NCBI GenBank assembly: GCA_937974245.1
Contig: CALJKV010000121.1
Coordinates: forward strand, 124,001-188,000
Source: an uncultured Chloroflexota bacterium
Lineage (GTDB): Bacteria > Chloroflexota > Anaerolineae > Aggregatilineales > Phototrophicaceae
Length of the DNA stretch: 64,000 nt
Direction of reading: 5' to 3'
Both the position numbers and the translations under genes were made by a program. The first letter of the stretch is position 1; every line of letters begins with the position of its first letter. This document shows positions 28,301 through 38,500 of the stretch, one piece after another. A model generated the notes under the pieces. That model ran no database searches. It saw only the letters and a list, made by a program, of their open reading frames with translations, and had not been told where the DNA came from.

Positions 28301-29541
28301 AAACCGTTTTATCCGGAAATCTGCGTGGTGGACTGGTTGCCCTCCCACCAACCCCCAGGCTGCGCCGCTATCTCGCGCCCCATCGGCTCATTTTCATTGC
28401 GCTATTAGTCATCCTGGGAGTTTTGCTGGGTATCCTGGGGATGGTATTTCGCTTCACGCAGGGGCCGATTCTCTACATTGGCATCCGGGCAGACGCGCCG
28501 CCGCTGACCGTCTGTTCTGACGCAGACGTCCAAACAGCCCTGGCCGCACTGTCCCCCTACCAACCTTCCGGAATGACCGGGTTCGCCGGGTTGGAAGACG
28601 GTTTCTTCACCATCAATGACGAACCTTTCCTGGTTCGTGGCGTGAACTACTTTCCAGTGTATTACCCCTGGCGGCGCTTCCTGACCGAGTCAAATCTCTC
28701 GGCCATTGATGCCGAGTTCGCGCTGCTGCGGGCGGCAGGCCTGAATACCATCCGCACCTTTCTGTGGTACGAGCCGATGTTCACCTGTCCCGGCAGCGGC
28801 GCAGTGCCGGTCGATGACGTGTTTGCCCGCCTGGATGGACTGATCCACGCGGCAGCGGCTCATGACCTCCGCATCATCCTCACCCTGAACGATACACCTG
28901 ACCTGGTGAATTATCCGTTGTATGCCAATCCTGCCCACACACAGGCACAAACCGCTTTCATAGTCGAACGTTACCATGACGAGGCCGCGATCCTCATGTG
29001 GGATGTGCGCAACGAGGGGGATATTGACTATGGCACACGCGATGGGGCGCTCCTGGCGAAGTTCCCACGCCAGCAGGTGTTGGATTGGGTGGAGGCAGTC
29101 ACCGGGCAGATACGCAGCCTGGATTCCAACCACCTGATTACCGCCGGATGGATGACCGACGCCGCCAGCACCGCTCCCTTTGTTGATGTCATCAGCTTTC
29201 ATCATTGGTGGGACGATGCCGACCTGCGCCGCCGGATAGATGAAATCCGTGCCGTGTCTGACCACCCTATTCTCTTGGAAGAGTTCGGTTATCCCACGTT
29301 CCCGCTGCCTGAAGATGACCAGGCTGAGAGTGTTCGAAGCATTATCGAAACGGCGGAAGCCGCGCACCTGGCTGGTTGGCTCATCTGGACGGCATTTGAT
29401 TTCCCTCTGGATGCTACCTGTTTACCGCCCCACTGTCCCGACGTGGAAAACCGCGAACATCACTTCGGAATCTGGCGGAGCGACTACACCCCCAAGCCCG
29501 CCGCCCAGCTTGTGGTTGAGATGTTTGGCGGGCAACACTGA
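28297..29541 (+). CDS. Membrane-anchored glycoside hydrolase (GH5-like TIM barrel)
   Basis: About 414 residues. A membrane helix lies near residues 30-55, then a catalytic domain facing outside. FLVRGVNYFPVYYPW near 112 is the clan GH-A opening strand. MWDVRNEGD near 233 holds the likely acid/base Glu, with NEG replacing the usual NEP, and ILLEEFGYP near 326 holds the likely nucleophile Glu. Both active-site residues are therefore present. The substrate is unclear; mannan- or glucan-like chains are common for relatives. It overlaps the dehydratase gene by 4 bases, though the functions look unrelated. Confidence 0.84.
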   Translation: MKTVLSGNLRGGLVALPPTPRLRRYLAPHRLIFIALLVILGVLLGILGMVFRFTQGPILYIGIRADAPPLTVCSDADVQTALAALSPYQPSGMTGFAGLEDGFFTINDEPFLVRGVNYFPVYYPWRRFLTESNLSAIDAEFALLRAAGLNTIRTFLWYEPMFTCPGSGAVPVDDVFARLDGLIHAAAAHDLRIILTLNDTPDLVNYPLYANPAHTQAQTAFIVERYHDEAAILMWDVRNEGDIDYGTRDGALLAKFPRQQVLDWVEAVTGQIRSLDSNHLITAGWMTDAASTAPFVDVISFHHWWDDADLRRRIDEIRAVSDHPILLEEFGYPTFPLPEDDQAESVRSIIETAEAAHLAGWLIWTAFDFPLDATCLPPHCPDVENREHHFGIWRSDYTPKPAAQLVVEMFGGQH

Positions 29542-29686
29542 CCGACAGCACCCGCGCAAATTGTGAACCAATATCTGAATATCCGTTTACCACAGTTCCC
29601 ACGTTGCGTGGTAAGCCGAAATCGCGCCCGAACAGGTACTTAGTCGCTATCTTTGACGGTTCATCAAGTCACCGGTTGCAGCGCCT

Positions 29687-30118
29687 TTAATCCGAAAGAT
29701 TCATCTTGGCGATGACTTTCGTCGGGTGAATCCGCACCAGCAGTTCGCCGGGAACAGCATTCCGCCGCCCAAACGCTTCGGCACGCCCCGCCCCCATATA
29801 GCGCCCACCGATAGCCGTCGCCCAGTGCAGAAGTTCCTCCATTGAGGCATCCACAATTTCCGCCCGGCCTTCGACAATCACAAACGAAAAGGGCGGCTGC
29901 TGGTCATCCACCGTCAGCGCCACACGGGGTTCATGTGCGATGTTCTGCGCCTTCACACTGCCTTCAGCGGTATTAAGGACGAGCGTATCGCCATCCATAA
30001 CGAACCAGACCGGGGCAACATGCGGGCGACCATCCCGGCGGACTGTTGCCAGCTTGCCGGTGCGCGTGCCATACATCAGGAAAGCATGGCATTCTTCCAG
30101 GGACATATCACGAGCCAT
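29687..30118 (-). CDS. PPOX-class flavin/F420-dependent oxidoreductase
   Basis: About 143 residues. A split-barrel flavin-binding fold is shown by TGKLATVRRDGRPHVAPVWFVMDGD near the N-terminus and a later ALTVDDQQPPFSFVIVEGRAE segment, typical of pyridoxamine-phosphate-oxidase-like proteins that bind FMN or F420. ATG at 30118 has AAAGGAG 8 bases upstream; the frame stays open further up but would run into the GNAT gene. It lies 29 bases after that gene on the same strand, so the two probably form an operon. Confidence 0.87.
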   Translation of the reverse strand: MARDMSLEECHAFLMYGTRTGKLATVRRDGRPHVAPVWFVMDGDTLVLNTAEGSVKAQNIAHEPRVALTVDDQQPPFSFVIVEGRAEIVDASMEELLHWATAIGGRYMGAGRAEAFGRRNAVPGELLVRIHPTKVIAKMNLSD

Positions 30119-30147
30119 CTGCGCTACTCCTTTACTTGGGCTATCTC

Positions 30148-31011
30148 TCATGAACGACACCACACTGTAACGCCGTTTTCTTCGGTTGAAGCTGTCCACC
30201 GCCCTTCAGAAAGCTGCCACTTCACCCGTTTTGGTGTAGCCAGTTCGCTGAACGGTTTGCCCTCGACAAAACCGAGCCGCCGCGCCAGCCCCACTGACGG
30301 CAGATTGTTGCCATCCGCGTCCCAGGTGGGAGTCAGACCGCGCTGTAATGCTGCCTCAATCATGGCCTGGCACACCGCCAGCCCTACCCCTTGTCTGTGG
30401 AAGGCTTCGACAGTCTCCACGCCCAGGTTAACCTGGGTCGCGCTCACCGTAACACTATGGCACACCCCTGCCAGAGCGCAGTACCCGAACTGCCCGCGTG
30501 CCTCAATATCCGTGTCGCCCCAGAAATACGTCAGCAGGGGCGCATAGTGGTAGATTTCCGTGTTAACCCGTGCCGCCAGCGCCGAGTCGAGCGGAAGCAC
30601 CATCATGCCCGCCGGGATACGCTCCCGCCACCCGGAGACATCCCCATCGCCCCAGGTGAAGTTACGACGAGGGACAATCTCAACCCGCTCGCCCAGGTCT
30701 TGTAACAGGGCAATCTGCCATGAGTCGGACACCGCCACCAGGCCGTAAATGTGCTGGAAAATGCCGGGTTCAGCCGGGGTATCCTGGATAAACTGGCGCA
30801 ATGCCGCCACCGGTTCGCCTGCTGCGAAATATTCATACGATCGGGTCATCAGCGCGGCGGTAGGCTGTTCAACCCGGTCTACAAAAATGCGTCCGGTATC
30901 TATACCTTCCAGCACCGCATCCATAAACGGCTTGTCACACCACGCCGGCAAGAAAACCGGCGCGGCATGACTGAATAACGCCGGGGGAAGTTCATAGATC
31001 ATCGCATTCAA
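30148..31011 (-). CDS. GNAT-family N-acetyltransferase
   Basis: About 287 residues. The C-terminal third is a GNAT domain: RQGVGLAVCQAMIE near residue 205 is the acetyl-CoA pyrophosphate loop (motif A), and NLPSVGLARRLGF near 236 is the usual motif B. The N-terminal half resembles GNAT_acetyltran-type proteins. The likely start is TTG at 31011 with AAGGAAG 7 bases upstream; ATG at 31002 lacks a good site. It is co-directional with the PPOX gene. The substrate is unknown. Confidence 0.82.
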   Translation of the reverse strand: MNAMIYELPPALFSHAAPVFLPAWCDKPFMDAVLEGIDTGRIFVDRVEQPTAALMTRSYEYFAAGEPVAALRQFIQDTPAEPGIFQHIYGLVAVSDSWQIALLQDLGERVEIVPRRNFTWGDGDVSGWRERIPAGMMVLPLDSALAARVNTEIYHYAPLLTYFWGDTDIEARGQFGYCALAGVCHSVTVSATQVNLGVETVEAFHRQGVGLAVCQAMIEAALQRGLTPTWDADGNNLPSVGLARRLGFVEGKPFSELATPKRVKWQLSEGRWTASTEENGVTVWCRS

Positions 31012-31235
31012 GGGTTGGCTTCCTTAGCTGACAATGTGTCCCGAATGAGCTTTCAGCAGGGAGTATGGCACAGCTTGGGACGGATGCAAAGTCGGAAGGT
31101 ATAAACATGCTCGTTATGCCCCCTGCTTCATTGGTTGCCAGTGGACTACTGGACACTTGCCCCTGAACACAGCATAATTACAGACAATTAATCAGTACAG
31201 ACACTGCCACGCTTGGCAGAAGGGTGAGATACGGA

Positions 31236-31580
31236 ATGGCTGATGGATACTTTGTAACCTCAATAAGCGCTGGGCAGGTCGAAATGCTGCCAGGTATTCA
31301 CCGCCGTACCATGGCGACTACCGATGAAGTCATGCTCTGTGAATTTTTCCTGGAACGCGGCGCGGTGGTGCCGGAACACAGCCACAAAAACGACCAGGTG
31401 GGCTATGTTGTCTCCGGACGGCTGGAAATGACCATTGGTGACGAGGTTTATGTGTGTTTACCAGGCGATAGCTACGCCGTCCCCGGTGGCATTCTACACA
31501 GCGCCCGTGCCCTGGTAGACTCCGTGGTGATTGACAATTTTTCGCCGCCACGAGACGATTATCGCACCGAGGCGCGTTGA
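31236..31580 (+). CDS. Cupin-domain protein
   Basis: About 114 residues with a single cupin barrel. Motif 1 is EHSHKNDQVGYVVSG (two His; Gln where Glu is usual), and motif 2 contains PGGILHSA with the third His. It probably binds a divalent metal. Small single-domain cupins can be isomerases, dioxygenases or sensors; no role can be assigned. ATG at 31236 was chosen; a GTG at 31224 has no ribosome-binding site. Confidence 0.85.
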   Translation: MADGYFVTSISAGQVEMLPGIHRRTMATTDEVMLCEFFLERGAVVPEHSHKNDQVGYVVSGRLEMTIGDEVYVCLPGDSYAVPGGILHSARALVDSVVIDNFSPPRDDYRTEAR

Positions 31581-31596
31581 TCTGTCGCGGTAAGTG

Positions 31597-31625
31597 TAAC
31601 TTTCGACCCCAATTTGCCGTATAAT
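31597..31625 (+). promoter_or_regulatory. Candidate promoter for the tandem paralogue pair
   Basis: A perfect TATAAT at 31620-31625 lies 82 bases before the first gene. The -35 is not well conserved. Confidence 0.35.
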
Positions 31626-31706
31626 CTAAATAATCAACAGGTGGCAGCCACCTATCTTTTTTGGATTCACGAAATAGGCTGAAAAACAAGAAACGAAGGA
31701 TTCTGT

Positions 31707-32474
31707 ATGCGCTTACGACGACGAAATACCATCTGGCTGGGGATTATCGCAGCACTGGTGAGCCTGGTACTGCTTTCCGGGACGGCCTCCCCCCAGGTGA
31801 TGGTTACACTGGTGGGGCTGTTCCTGGTGGCGCTGGCAGCCTCAGTCATTGAATTCGAGCCAACTCGCCTCTTGAAGACCACCCCCCAGGCCGCGCTCTC
31901 ACGGATGCGGATGAGTCCCCAGGCACGCGAAGCAACAGAACGTGCCCGGCGACGCACGAGTTATAACCCCAGCGGACTCACGCTGCTGGATGTCGGCCTG
32001 ATTAGTCTGCATTCCAGCAGTGAGGGCATGATGATGCGCCGCACCCGGAATGTGTCACTTGATGATGATGGCGTGCGCCCCTATATCACACTCTTCGTGC
32101 AGCCGGACGAAGCCGACCGCAAAGCCGTCATCCGCTTCGAGATCGTGGATCATGACGGAGAGCCGCAGTACGTCCACGAGATGAAAACCTACCTGCGCGA
32201 TGGCGAACTCAATATCCTGGCTGACCATCATCTGCCGCTGGCACTGAACGAGCGTATCTCCGGAGCCGGTGACTGGGACTTAAAGGTTTCGGTGGATGGC
32301 CTGCTGGTAGGAACGCTGGTTTTTACCACGACTCCCTCTTTGCGTGACCGGGATCGCCTGCTGCGCCGCCGGGCGCAGTTGGATGATTCCGGAGATGATT
32401 CCCTGCTGATAGATGAAGCCGATGACTCGCCCGTCAGCCTGGAAGATTTACTCCGCAGTCAGCAGCGCCGCTAA
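31707..32474 (+). CDS. Unrecognised membrane-anchored protein, paralogue A
   Basis: About 255 residues, not recognised. Two adjacent hydrophobic helices (about residues 8-24 and 30-48) form an anchor. The soluble part has a beta-rich domain around RFEIVDHDGEPQYVHEMKTY (145-165) and LKVSVDGLLVGTLVF near 196. A basic segment precedes an acidic C-terminus ending in the motif SLEDLLRSQQ. It shares this architecture and clear local similarity with the next gene, 12 bases downstream, so the two likely form an operon. The beta domain may be Ig-like; no function is proposed. Confidence 0.75.
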   Translation: MRLRRRNTIWLGIIAALVSLVLLSGTASPQVMVTLVGLFLVALAASVIEFEPTRLLKTTPQAALSRMRMSPQAREATERARRRTSYNPSGLTLLDVGLISLHSSSEGMMMRRTRNVSLDDDGVRPYITLFVQPDEADRKAVIRFEIVDHDGEPQYVHEMKTYLRDGELNILADHHLPLALNERISGAGDWDLKVSVDGLLVGTLVFTTTPSLRDRDRLLRRRAQLDDSGDDSLLIDEADDSPVSLEDLLRSQQRR

Positions 32475-32486
32475 AGAGGAGAGATT

Positions 32487-33290
32487 ATGCCACGTTCACG
32501 GTCGAACCGCGTTTGGGAAATCATCATCGGTCTGTTCCTGGTCGTTTCCGGGCTGTCCGGGTTGGGGGTGGAAGCGCCACCGGCGATACTGCTTGTCCTG
32601 CTGGGGCTGTTCCTGATGGTGCGTCCGGCCCAGCAACACTTCCAGGCACAGAACCGCGTCCGGTCAGATGATGCCTATTACCCGGCGGAGCAGCCGACCC
32701 TGCATCGCCAATCCGGTGCGGAACAGGTCTATAGCCATGCCCTACAAGCAGTCAAACGCGCCGGTTTAAACCCGGATGAGGTGCCGGTGCTGCCGGTAGA
32801 TATTGGTGTGATGGCCTTCAAGAGTGACCAGGAGCCGGTTGTTCACCGCACTCGCCCGGTGGAAAACGATGTGGACTACATCCAGCCCTTCGTCCAGCTT
32901 CGCCTGCCCAAAAAAGCTGTTGGTCGGGTGAAATTCGAGATTCTGGACAGCGACGGGCAGATCCTCTTCGTCCATGAGGATAACTACCAGCTTGAGCGCG
33001 GGCGCAATCTCGTGATGCCAGCGGCACGGCTGCCAATTCATGATGCCCAGGCTATGCACCGCCGTTGGGGAATGCGTGTCAGCGCCGATGGTGTGCGGCT
33101 GGCGGAACACGCTTTCCGCTGGGCCGAGTCCGAGTCGCGGCGGATGCGGCGGCACATCCAGGAAGACGGTGAAATCAGTACCGAACTGCGGGCAGCATTG
33201 GCAGAAAACCGCCTGCAAAACATGTCGCTGGACGAACTCCTGGCGTCCCAGGCGGAAGAAGACTCATCCCGCCAGCAGCAGGGGCGTTAG
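32487..33290 (+). CDS. Unrecognised membrane-anchored protein, paralogue B
   Basis: About 267 residues, not recognised. Hydrophobic helices at about residues 9-25 and 28-46 are followed by a linker and a beta-rich domain containing KFEILDSDGQILFVHEDNY, matching paralogue A (K/R-F-E-I-x-D-x-D-G, then V-H-E). The sequence MRVSADGVRLAEHAF matches the VSVDG strand of A. The C-terminus ends in SLDELLASQ, like SLEDLLRSQ in A. The shared C-terminal motif suggests a common binding partner. GAGGAGAG lies before its ATG. A perfect hairpin terminator follows. Confidence 0.75.
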   Translation: MPRSRSNRVWEIIIGLFLVVSGLSGLGVEAPPAILLVLLGLFLMVRPAQQHFQAQNRVRSDDAYYPAEQPTLHRQSGAEQVYSHALQAVKRAGLNPDEVPVLPVDIGVMAFKSDQEPVVHRTRPVENDVDYIQPFVQLRLPKKAVGRVKFEILDSDGQILFVHEDNYQLERGRNLVMPAARLPIHDAQAMHRRWGMRVSADGVRLAEHAFRWAESESRRMRRHIQEDGEISTELRAALAENRLQNMSLDELLASQAEEDSSRQQQGR

Positions 33291-33314
33291 TCTGCTGCAC
33301 AGTTGTGTACACAC

Positions 33315-33340
33315 AACAAGGGGCCGCGAAGCCCCTTGTT
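33315..33340. terminator. Terminator between convergent genes
   Basis: A perfect 10-bp stem (33315-33324 with 33331-33340, loop CGCGAA) flanked by T-rich sequence lies between paralogue B and the small membrane protein gene, and can act in both directions. Confidence 0.75.
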
Positions 33341-33367
33341 TGCCTATAGTCGGATAAGATCCTCCCC

Positions 33368-33751
33368 TTAACGCAGCTCAAGCGCTACGTTAGCCGGGTT
33401 CGTGGGGTCAATGCGGACGTTTATCTTCATGCCGGGCTGCACCTGCGCCAGCTTAATCATCGGCACCATTGTCCGCACTGCGGCCTGGTACGCCGGGCGG
33501 TTAATCGGCTCAATATTCAGGATAAGGTTTACCATTGGATTATTGTTGACCAGCATCCCGGCATCATTCAGCGAAACCACCGTTGCCTGCGCCGATTCCC
33601 CCGTCATCAACAACTGTGTGTTCCCCCTAGTCATATTAGATACATTCCGCATAATACGGAACACGAAGAACAAAACGACAACCGTGATAATCACCGTGAT
33701 GGCAATGATGATGGTGGTCATATTGCCAATACTGGCAAAAAGCGAGTCCAT
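33368..33751 (-). CDS. Small single-pass membrane protein, unknown
   Basis: About 127 residues. A hydrophobic helix (about residues 12-32) is followed by a cytoplasmic or external domain with LMTGESAQATVVSLNDAG and NPMVNLILNIEP. The final stretch PGMKINVRIDPTNPANVALELR resembles the ends of small DUF3592-like beta domains that handle variable-substitution formulae in membrane proteins. The family is not firmly recognised. It is monocistronic. Confidence 0.68.
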   Translation of the reverse strand: MDSLFASIGNMTTIIIAITVIITVVVLFFVFRIMRNVSNMTRGNTQLLMTGESAQATVVSLNDAGMLVNNNPMVNLILNIEPINRPAYQAAVRTMVPMIKLAQVQPGMKINVRIDPTNPANVALELR

Positions 33752-33884
33752 GATTCCCTCTCCTGGACAAAATAGCGTGGCGACGCACGCAAGCGATACT
33801 ATCCAGTATATGAGTATTTTTTATGGCGCAAGACCTTTTGCCACCTTTGTCCTAATTGTCCCCGATCCAGGTTTAAAACAAGGC

Positions 33885-33909
33885 AGGGGAGAGCCTTAGA
33901 CCCTCCCCT
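33885..33909 (-). terminator. Terminator of the SH3b/CARDB protein gene
   Basis: A 9-bp stem with one mismatch (33901-33909 with 33885-33893) is followed on the minus strand by a T4 run, 31 bases past the stop codon. Confidence 0.6.
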
Positions 33910-33939
33910 ACCGGAAAACATAGCGGGCCTGTGCCCTCC

Positions 33940-35118
33940 TTATGGGCAGGATGCCTTGTTCAGTGTGTAGGCCTTCACATTGCTGTTGTCGCCCTCATTC
34001 GTCTCCGCAATCTGTCCGGCGGAGTCCACCACGATGCTAATCCGGTGTTCTTCCCCATAGTAGGTGCTGACGGTGATCGGGATCGGTCCAACATTGATGG
34101 TCTGCCCCGGTTGGATAGCCCCGAAGGCGCCCACTGTAGTCTGCTGTACTGAGCCATCCGCCGTTCGTGTATCTACTACGGAAATCGTGCCAGTGATTGT
34201 GTTGGCGGTGGTGCCGAAGTTAGCAACGTCCACAAAGACGTTAAACGTCTGGGCGCAGTTGGGTGAGGCCGGGTTGAAGGTGATATTGCCAGCAACCAGG
34301 TTCACTTGTGCCGCCGGAGTCGGCGTGAAAGTGGGGGTTGGCGGCGCGGGCGGGGATACCAGCGGCACGTTCGCCATACTTCCGCTCGCATTCACAACAC
34401 TGGGCGCAATCCAACCGCGTGTGCCGTTGGGCAACAGGATGAGATACCAATTGGAACCGAAGCTGCTGATGCCCACAACCTGGGCCGATTGGCCGGTGAG
34501 CAGTGACCCCATCACCTCATACTGGGTGCTGTCACCTCGGCGAACGTTGGCGTCCACAATTGCGGTGACACGCGGCGTTGTATCGAATGCCGTAGGCGTG
34601 GGGATGAGTGTCGGCGCGACGACCTGCGGGACAGGGGTAGCCTGAATGACCGCCTGTGGCGTAGGAGTCACCGCGAAGGGCGGCGGGTTATTTTCCACCC
34701 GCAGCGGACTCACCCGGAAGTAGAATGGCTCGGCGGAAGCGATATTGATCGTCATCCGCAGTTCATATACCCCATCAGGTGCGGTAGTCGTATTCCATAC
34801 ACCCAGAATATCATCCTGGACAGCGGCAGCCGTCGGCAGCACCGCCGGGAACCAGGGGGCGATTTCATCCTGCGGGGATAGATCCTCCGCCAGCGGACGA
34901 AACTCGATAAAATAGCTGGTCATGCTCGGCAGATTGGCCGAACCGCGAATAGTGAACTGCCCGCGCAGCACATAGATCGGCGGCGGCCAGCTGATATGGG
35001 CATTGGGATTGACCAGTTGATCGGGAATCGGTTCAATCGTCTGTTGGGCGCTCACGGTCACGGCCAGCAGCAGCGCCAGCACAATGACACTCAGCGTGAT
35101 AATCTGGTATCTCTTCAT
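33940..35118 (-). CDS. Secreted SH3b and CARDB domain protein
   Basis: About 392 residues. The signal peptide ends near VSAQQ (residue 25). Residues ~45-160 look like an Ig-like beta domain, then a PTP-rich linker. An SH3b domain covers about 185-245 (VDANVRRGDSTQYEVMGSLLTGQ), followed by a second PTFTPTP linker and a CARDB-like cell-adhesion domain near 275-385 (NEGDNSNVKAY is the usual end). It is probably exported and binds the cell wall or surface polymers. It is a single gene divergent from the decayed kinase locus. Confidence 0.84.
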   Translation of the reverse strand: MKRYQIITLSVIVLALLLAVTVSAQQTIEPIPDQLVNPNAHISWPPPIYVLRGQFTIRGSANLPSMTSYFIEFRPLAEDLSPQDEIAPWFPAVLPTAAAVQDDILGVWNTTTAPDGVYELRMTINIASAEPFYFRVSPLRVENNPPPFAVTPTPQAVIQATPVPQVVAPTLIPTPTAFDTTPRVTAIVDANVRRGDSTQYEVMGSLLTGQSAQVVGISSFGSNWYLILLPNGTRGWIAPSVVNASGSMANVPLVSPPAPPTPTFTPTPAAQVNLVAGNITFNPASPNCAQTFNVFVDVANFGTTANTITGTISVVDTRTADGSVQQTTVGAFGAIQPGQTINVGPIPITVSTYYGEEHRISIVVDSAGQIAETNEGDNSNVKAYTLNKASCP

Positions 35119-35551
35119 GATACTCCCTCCTGAATGATGGCAAATAGGGACAGCGGGTATATCGTCATCTATAGATGATTATAGTTCATCCTATGGGAAA
35201 GCGGGGCATAGTTCAGGACGAAAGCCCTACGCTCACACGCCTGATTGGCAACGCCCTATCGCCGTACCATCCAGGTGTAAAAAACCTGTAATGAAACGGC
35301 CGCACACTCTGGGGACGAGAATAACGAGGAGGGCAAGCATATTAGTAACAGGGCCTCATCCAGCTATGAATAACTTTTTATGAAGAATTGTGAAGTTCTA
35401 TGGAAAATCCTGCACAGCCTCCCGCTCTGGTATAGAATAACAATGACAAAGCGCATTAGGTCAGAATATGTGGGAGTATTGTATGGTACTTTCCTTTCAT
35501 GGTTCTGGTGCCTTTCGCGCAGTACCACCCAATGAACCAAGGTGATGTCGT
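35119..35551. other. Intergenic region upstream of the decayed kinase
   Basis: About 430 bases between divergent genes. No gene or strong hairpin was seen. A TATAGA-type -10 near 35432 might belong to the kinase pseudogene promoter. Confidence 0.35.
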
Positions 35552-38500
35552 ATGCGAATACCCAGATTGCAGACGGATATAACCGGCATAATCAACCAGA
35601 TTGAACAACTATTGATCCCCCCCCGTTCTACTGGAAGATGAAAAGATAAGCTGGATTGTACGTCCACTGGCACTGATATCCGCGTTCGGATTCGCACTGG
35701 CCGCCGGTTACGCACTGGTCTGGCCGGTTATCATGCCAGAGCATGCAGAACGTATAGTTTTAGCTTTGCTGCTATTTCTCCCAACCGGCTTGCCCCTGAT
35801 ACTAATCCGCAAGGAACGGATTGTGCTGGCTCGCGGCGTCCTCCTGAGTGGCGTATGGCTGATCGTCACTATCACTGTACTCACGTCAGGTGGGACACGT
35901 GCACCCATCTTCGGTCTATATATCATGATTGTGATGGTCGCCGCTTTACTATCGGGTTGGCGGTTGGCCTTCATTTCCGCGGTAATTACGATTATCATGG
36001 GAGCCATCCTCGTCCTGGCAGACCCTGCGGGCATGGTGCTTATACCTTTCGCCAGCCCGCTGAGCGCCTGGCTTTCGCAGACTACGATCATGATTGTAGT
36101 GACCGCTGCGGCCTACTTCGTGCTGCGCCAGGCCCGGCAGGCACTCAACCAGGCAGAACAGGCCTTGAACGCGCTCAATAAGGCCCAGCAGTCACTGTTC
36201 GAAAGCGAAGCGCGTTATCGCCTGATTTCTACCGTAACCTCGGATTATACGTATTCTTCACGCTTAAATGCTCAGGGTGAACTGGAACACCTGTTACTCA
36301 CTGGAGCTTTTGAGACCATCACTGGCTATACACCTGAGGAGTTCCTGTCGGTTGGCGGTTGGCGTGCTACTCTGCATCCCGACGACCTGGAACAAGATGA
36401 GCGCGATATGGCCGTTCTACGGGAAAACCGGCCTATAGAAACGGAGTTGCGGACCATCAGAAAAGATGGTGAAGTCCGCTGGGTACACGTCAACGCTCTG
36501 CCGATTTGGGACGAGCAATATGATCGGCTCGTTGGCATTAATGGCGGGGTGCAGGACATCACCAAACGTAAACTGGTGGAAGAAGCACTGCGCGAAAGCG
36601 AACGACGGTACCGGGCCATCAGCGAGATGATTTCCGACTATGCCTTTGCCTATGACATCTACCCGGATGGCAGTTTCAGCTCGGCATGGATTACCGACGA
36701 TTCCTTCAAGCGGCTGACCGGCTATGACTGGCATGAAATTGGCATCACATATAAGCTCTACCACCCTGAGGACGCGGCGGTGGCGCAAGAGCACGTACAG
36801 CAAACGATTAAAGGACAGTCAACAGGCGGTGAATATCGTATATTCACCAAAAGTGGGGAATTGCGCTGGTTGCATATCAGCCGCCGCGCGGAGTGGGACG
36901 AAGCAGCGGGCCGTTTCACCCGGTTCTACGGCGCCGCGCAGGACATCACGGAACGCAAACAGTCGGTGGAAGCGTAGCGCGAAAGCGAAGAGCGCTTTCG
37001 CACTTTTATCCAGCAGTCTTCCGAGTGCATTCTGCTGACTGATGAAGCGGGAACCGTAATTGAATGGAACGAGGCCTTTAGCGCCCTTACCGGATTACCC
37101 CGCGAGGAAGCAGTCGGCCAACCGATCTGGGTTATTCAGATGCAGTGTGCGCCCCCGGCTCAACGTTCACCAGCATATCTGGAGAGCATCCAAGCGAACA
37201 CACTTGCCGCATTACTGACTGGCGAGTGGCCGGCATTTAACCACCAAATCGAGACAGTTATCTACCGGAGGGATGGGACATACAGGCAAGTTCAACAGTC
37301 TTTGTTTAGAATTCGCTCTCAGCTTGGCTGGTGCATTGGGGCCATCTTCCAGGATATTAGTGAACGCAAGCGGGCGGAAGATGCTGTCAAACGCAGTGAA
37401 GTGCACCTCCGGGCACTGCTGGACGCGACCACCGACGCCGCTTTCCTGATGGCGCTGGACGGCACATTCCTGACGCTGAATGCGTCGCTGGCGGATTCGA
37501 TGGGGCACACCGTCGAGGAAATGATCGGCTTCAACGGCCTCAGCTCTCTGAAAGGAGAGCTGCGCGACCAACGATCAAGACGGTTCGAAGCCGTAGCACA
37601 GACCGGACAACCTGAGCGCTGGGAGGATCAGGCTGAGAATGGTGGCTGGTGGGATAACAGCGTATATCCATTCTTTTCGCCAGATGGCTCGGTGGAAGCC
37701 TATGCGATTTACAGCCGGAATATTTCCGAGCAAAAACGTATGGAAGCGGAACTTCAGGAATACGCCAACCGGCTCGAAAAACTGGTAGACGAGCGCACGA
37801 ACGCGCTGCGCCATACCAAAGAACAGCTTGAACTGGTGTTGAATAATACTGCCAATGCACTGGCCTTTGCTGACCCCACTGGGGATATTTTGGTGACAAA
37901 CCCCGCCTTCCGCGCCACTTTTGTCGAGCGGGGCGCGGAATCGATTGAGTTTGTGCTCTGGTCACTGATAGGCGAGGAACAGGTCGCGTTAGTCAGTGCT
38001 GCTCTGCTTAGGACTATTCATGACAGCCAGACCCAGCGCGTGGAAACCCGTATTATTTCAAAAGAAGGTCATGAAAAAGACATTGACCTCGTGTTAATCC
38101 CGGTGAGTGTCACGGAGGATGCTTCCCGGAATGGTGTGCTGTTGAGTGGGCATGACATCACCCAGATGAAAGCGGTTGAGCGCTTCAAAGCCCGTTTTGT
38201 GGCTGATGCGGTCCATGACCTTGCGACACCGATTGCCGGGCTGAGTACCCGCCTGTATCTACTCAAACGCACCCCGGAAAATCTGGCGAACCACCTGAGG
38301 GCACTGGAAAACCAGGTGCAGCACCTGCGTAATCTGCTGGAAGATTTACGGACTCTGTCGCAAATTGACCGCCAACAGATTACACTGATGCTAGAAGCGC
38401 ACAATGTGAATGACCTTGTACAGCGCGTGTATGACATCTATGAGCCGGTGGCGCTCGATAAACAGCAGTCGCTCGAACTCAATATGACTCCGACTTTGCC

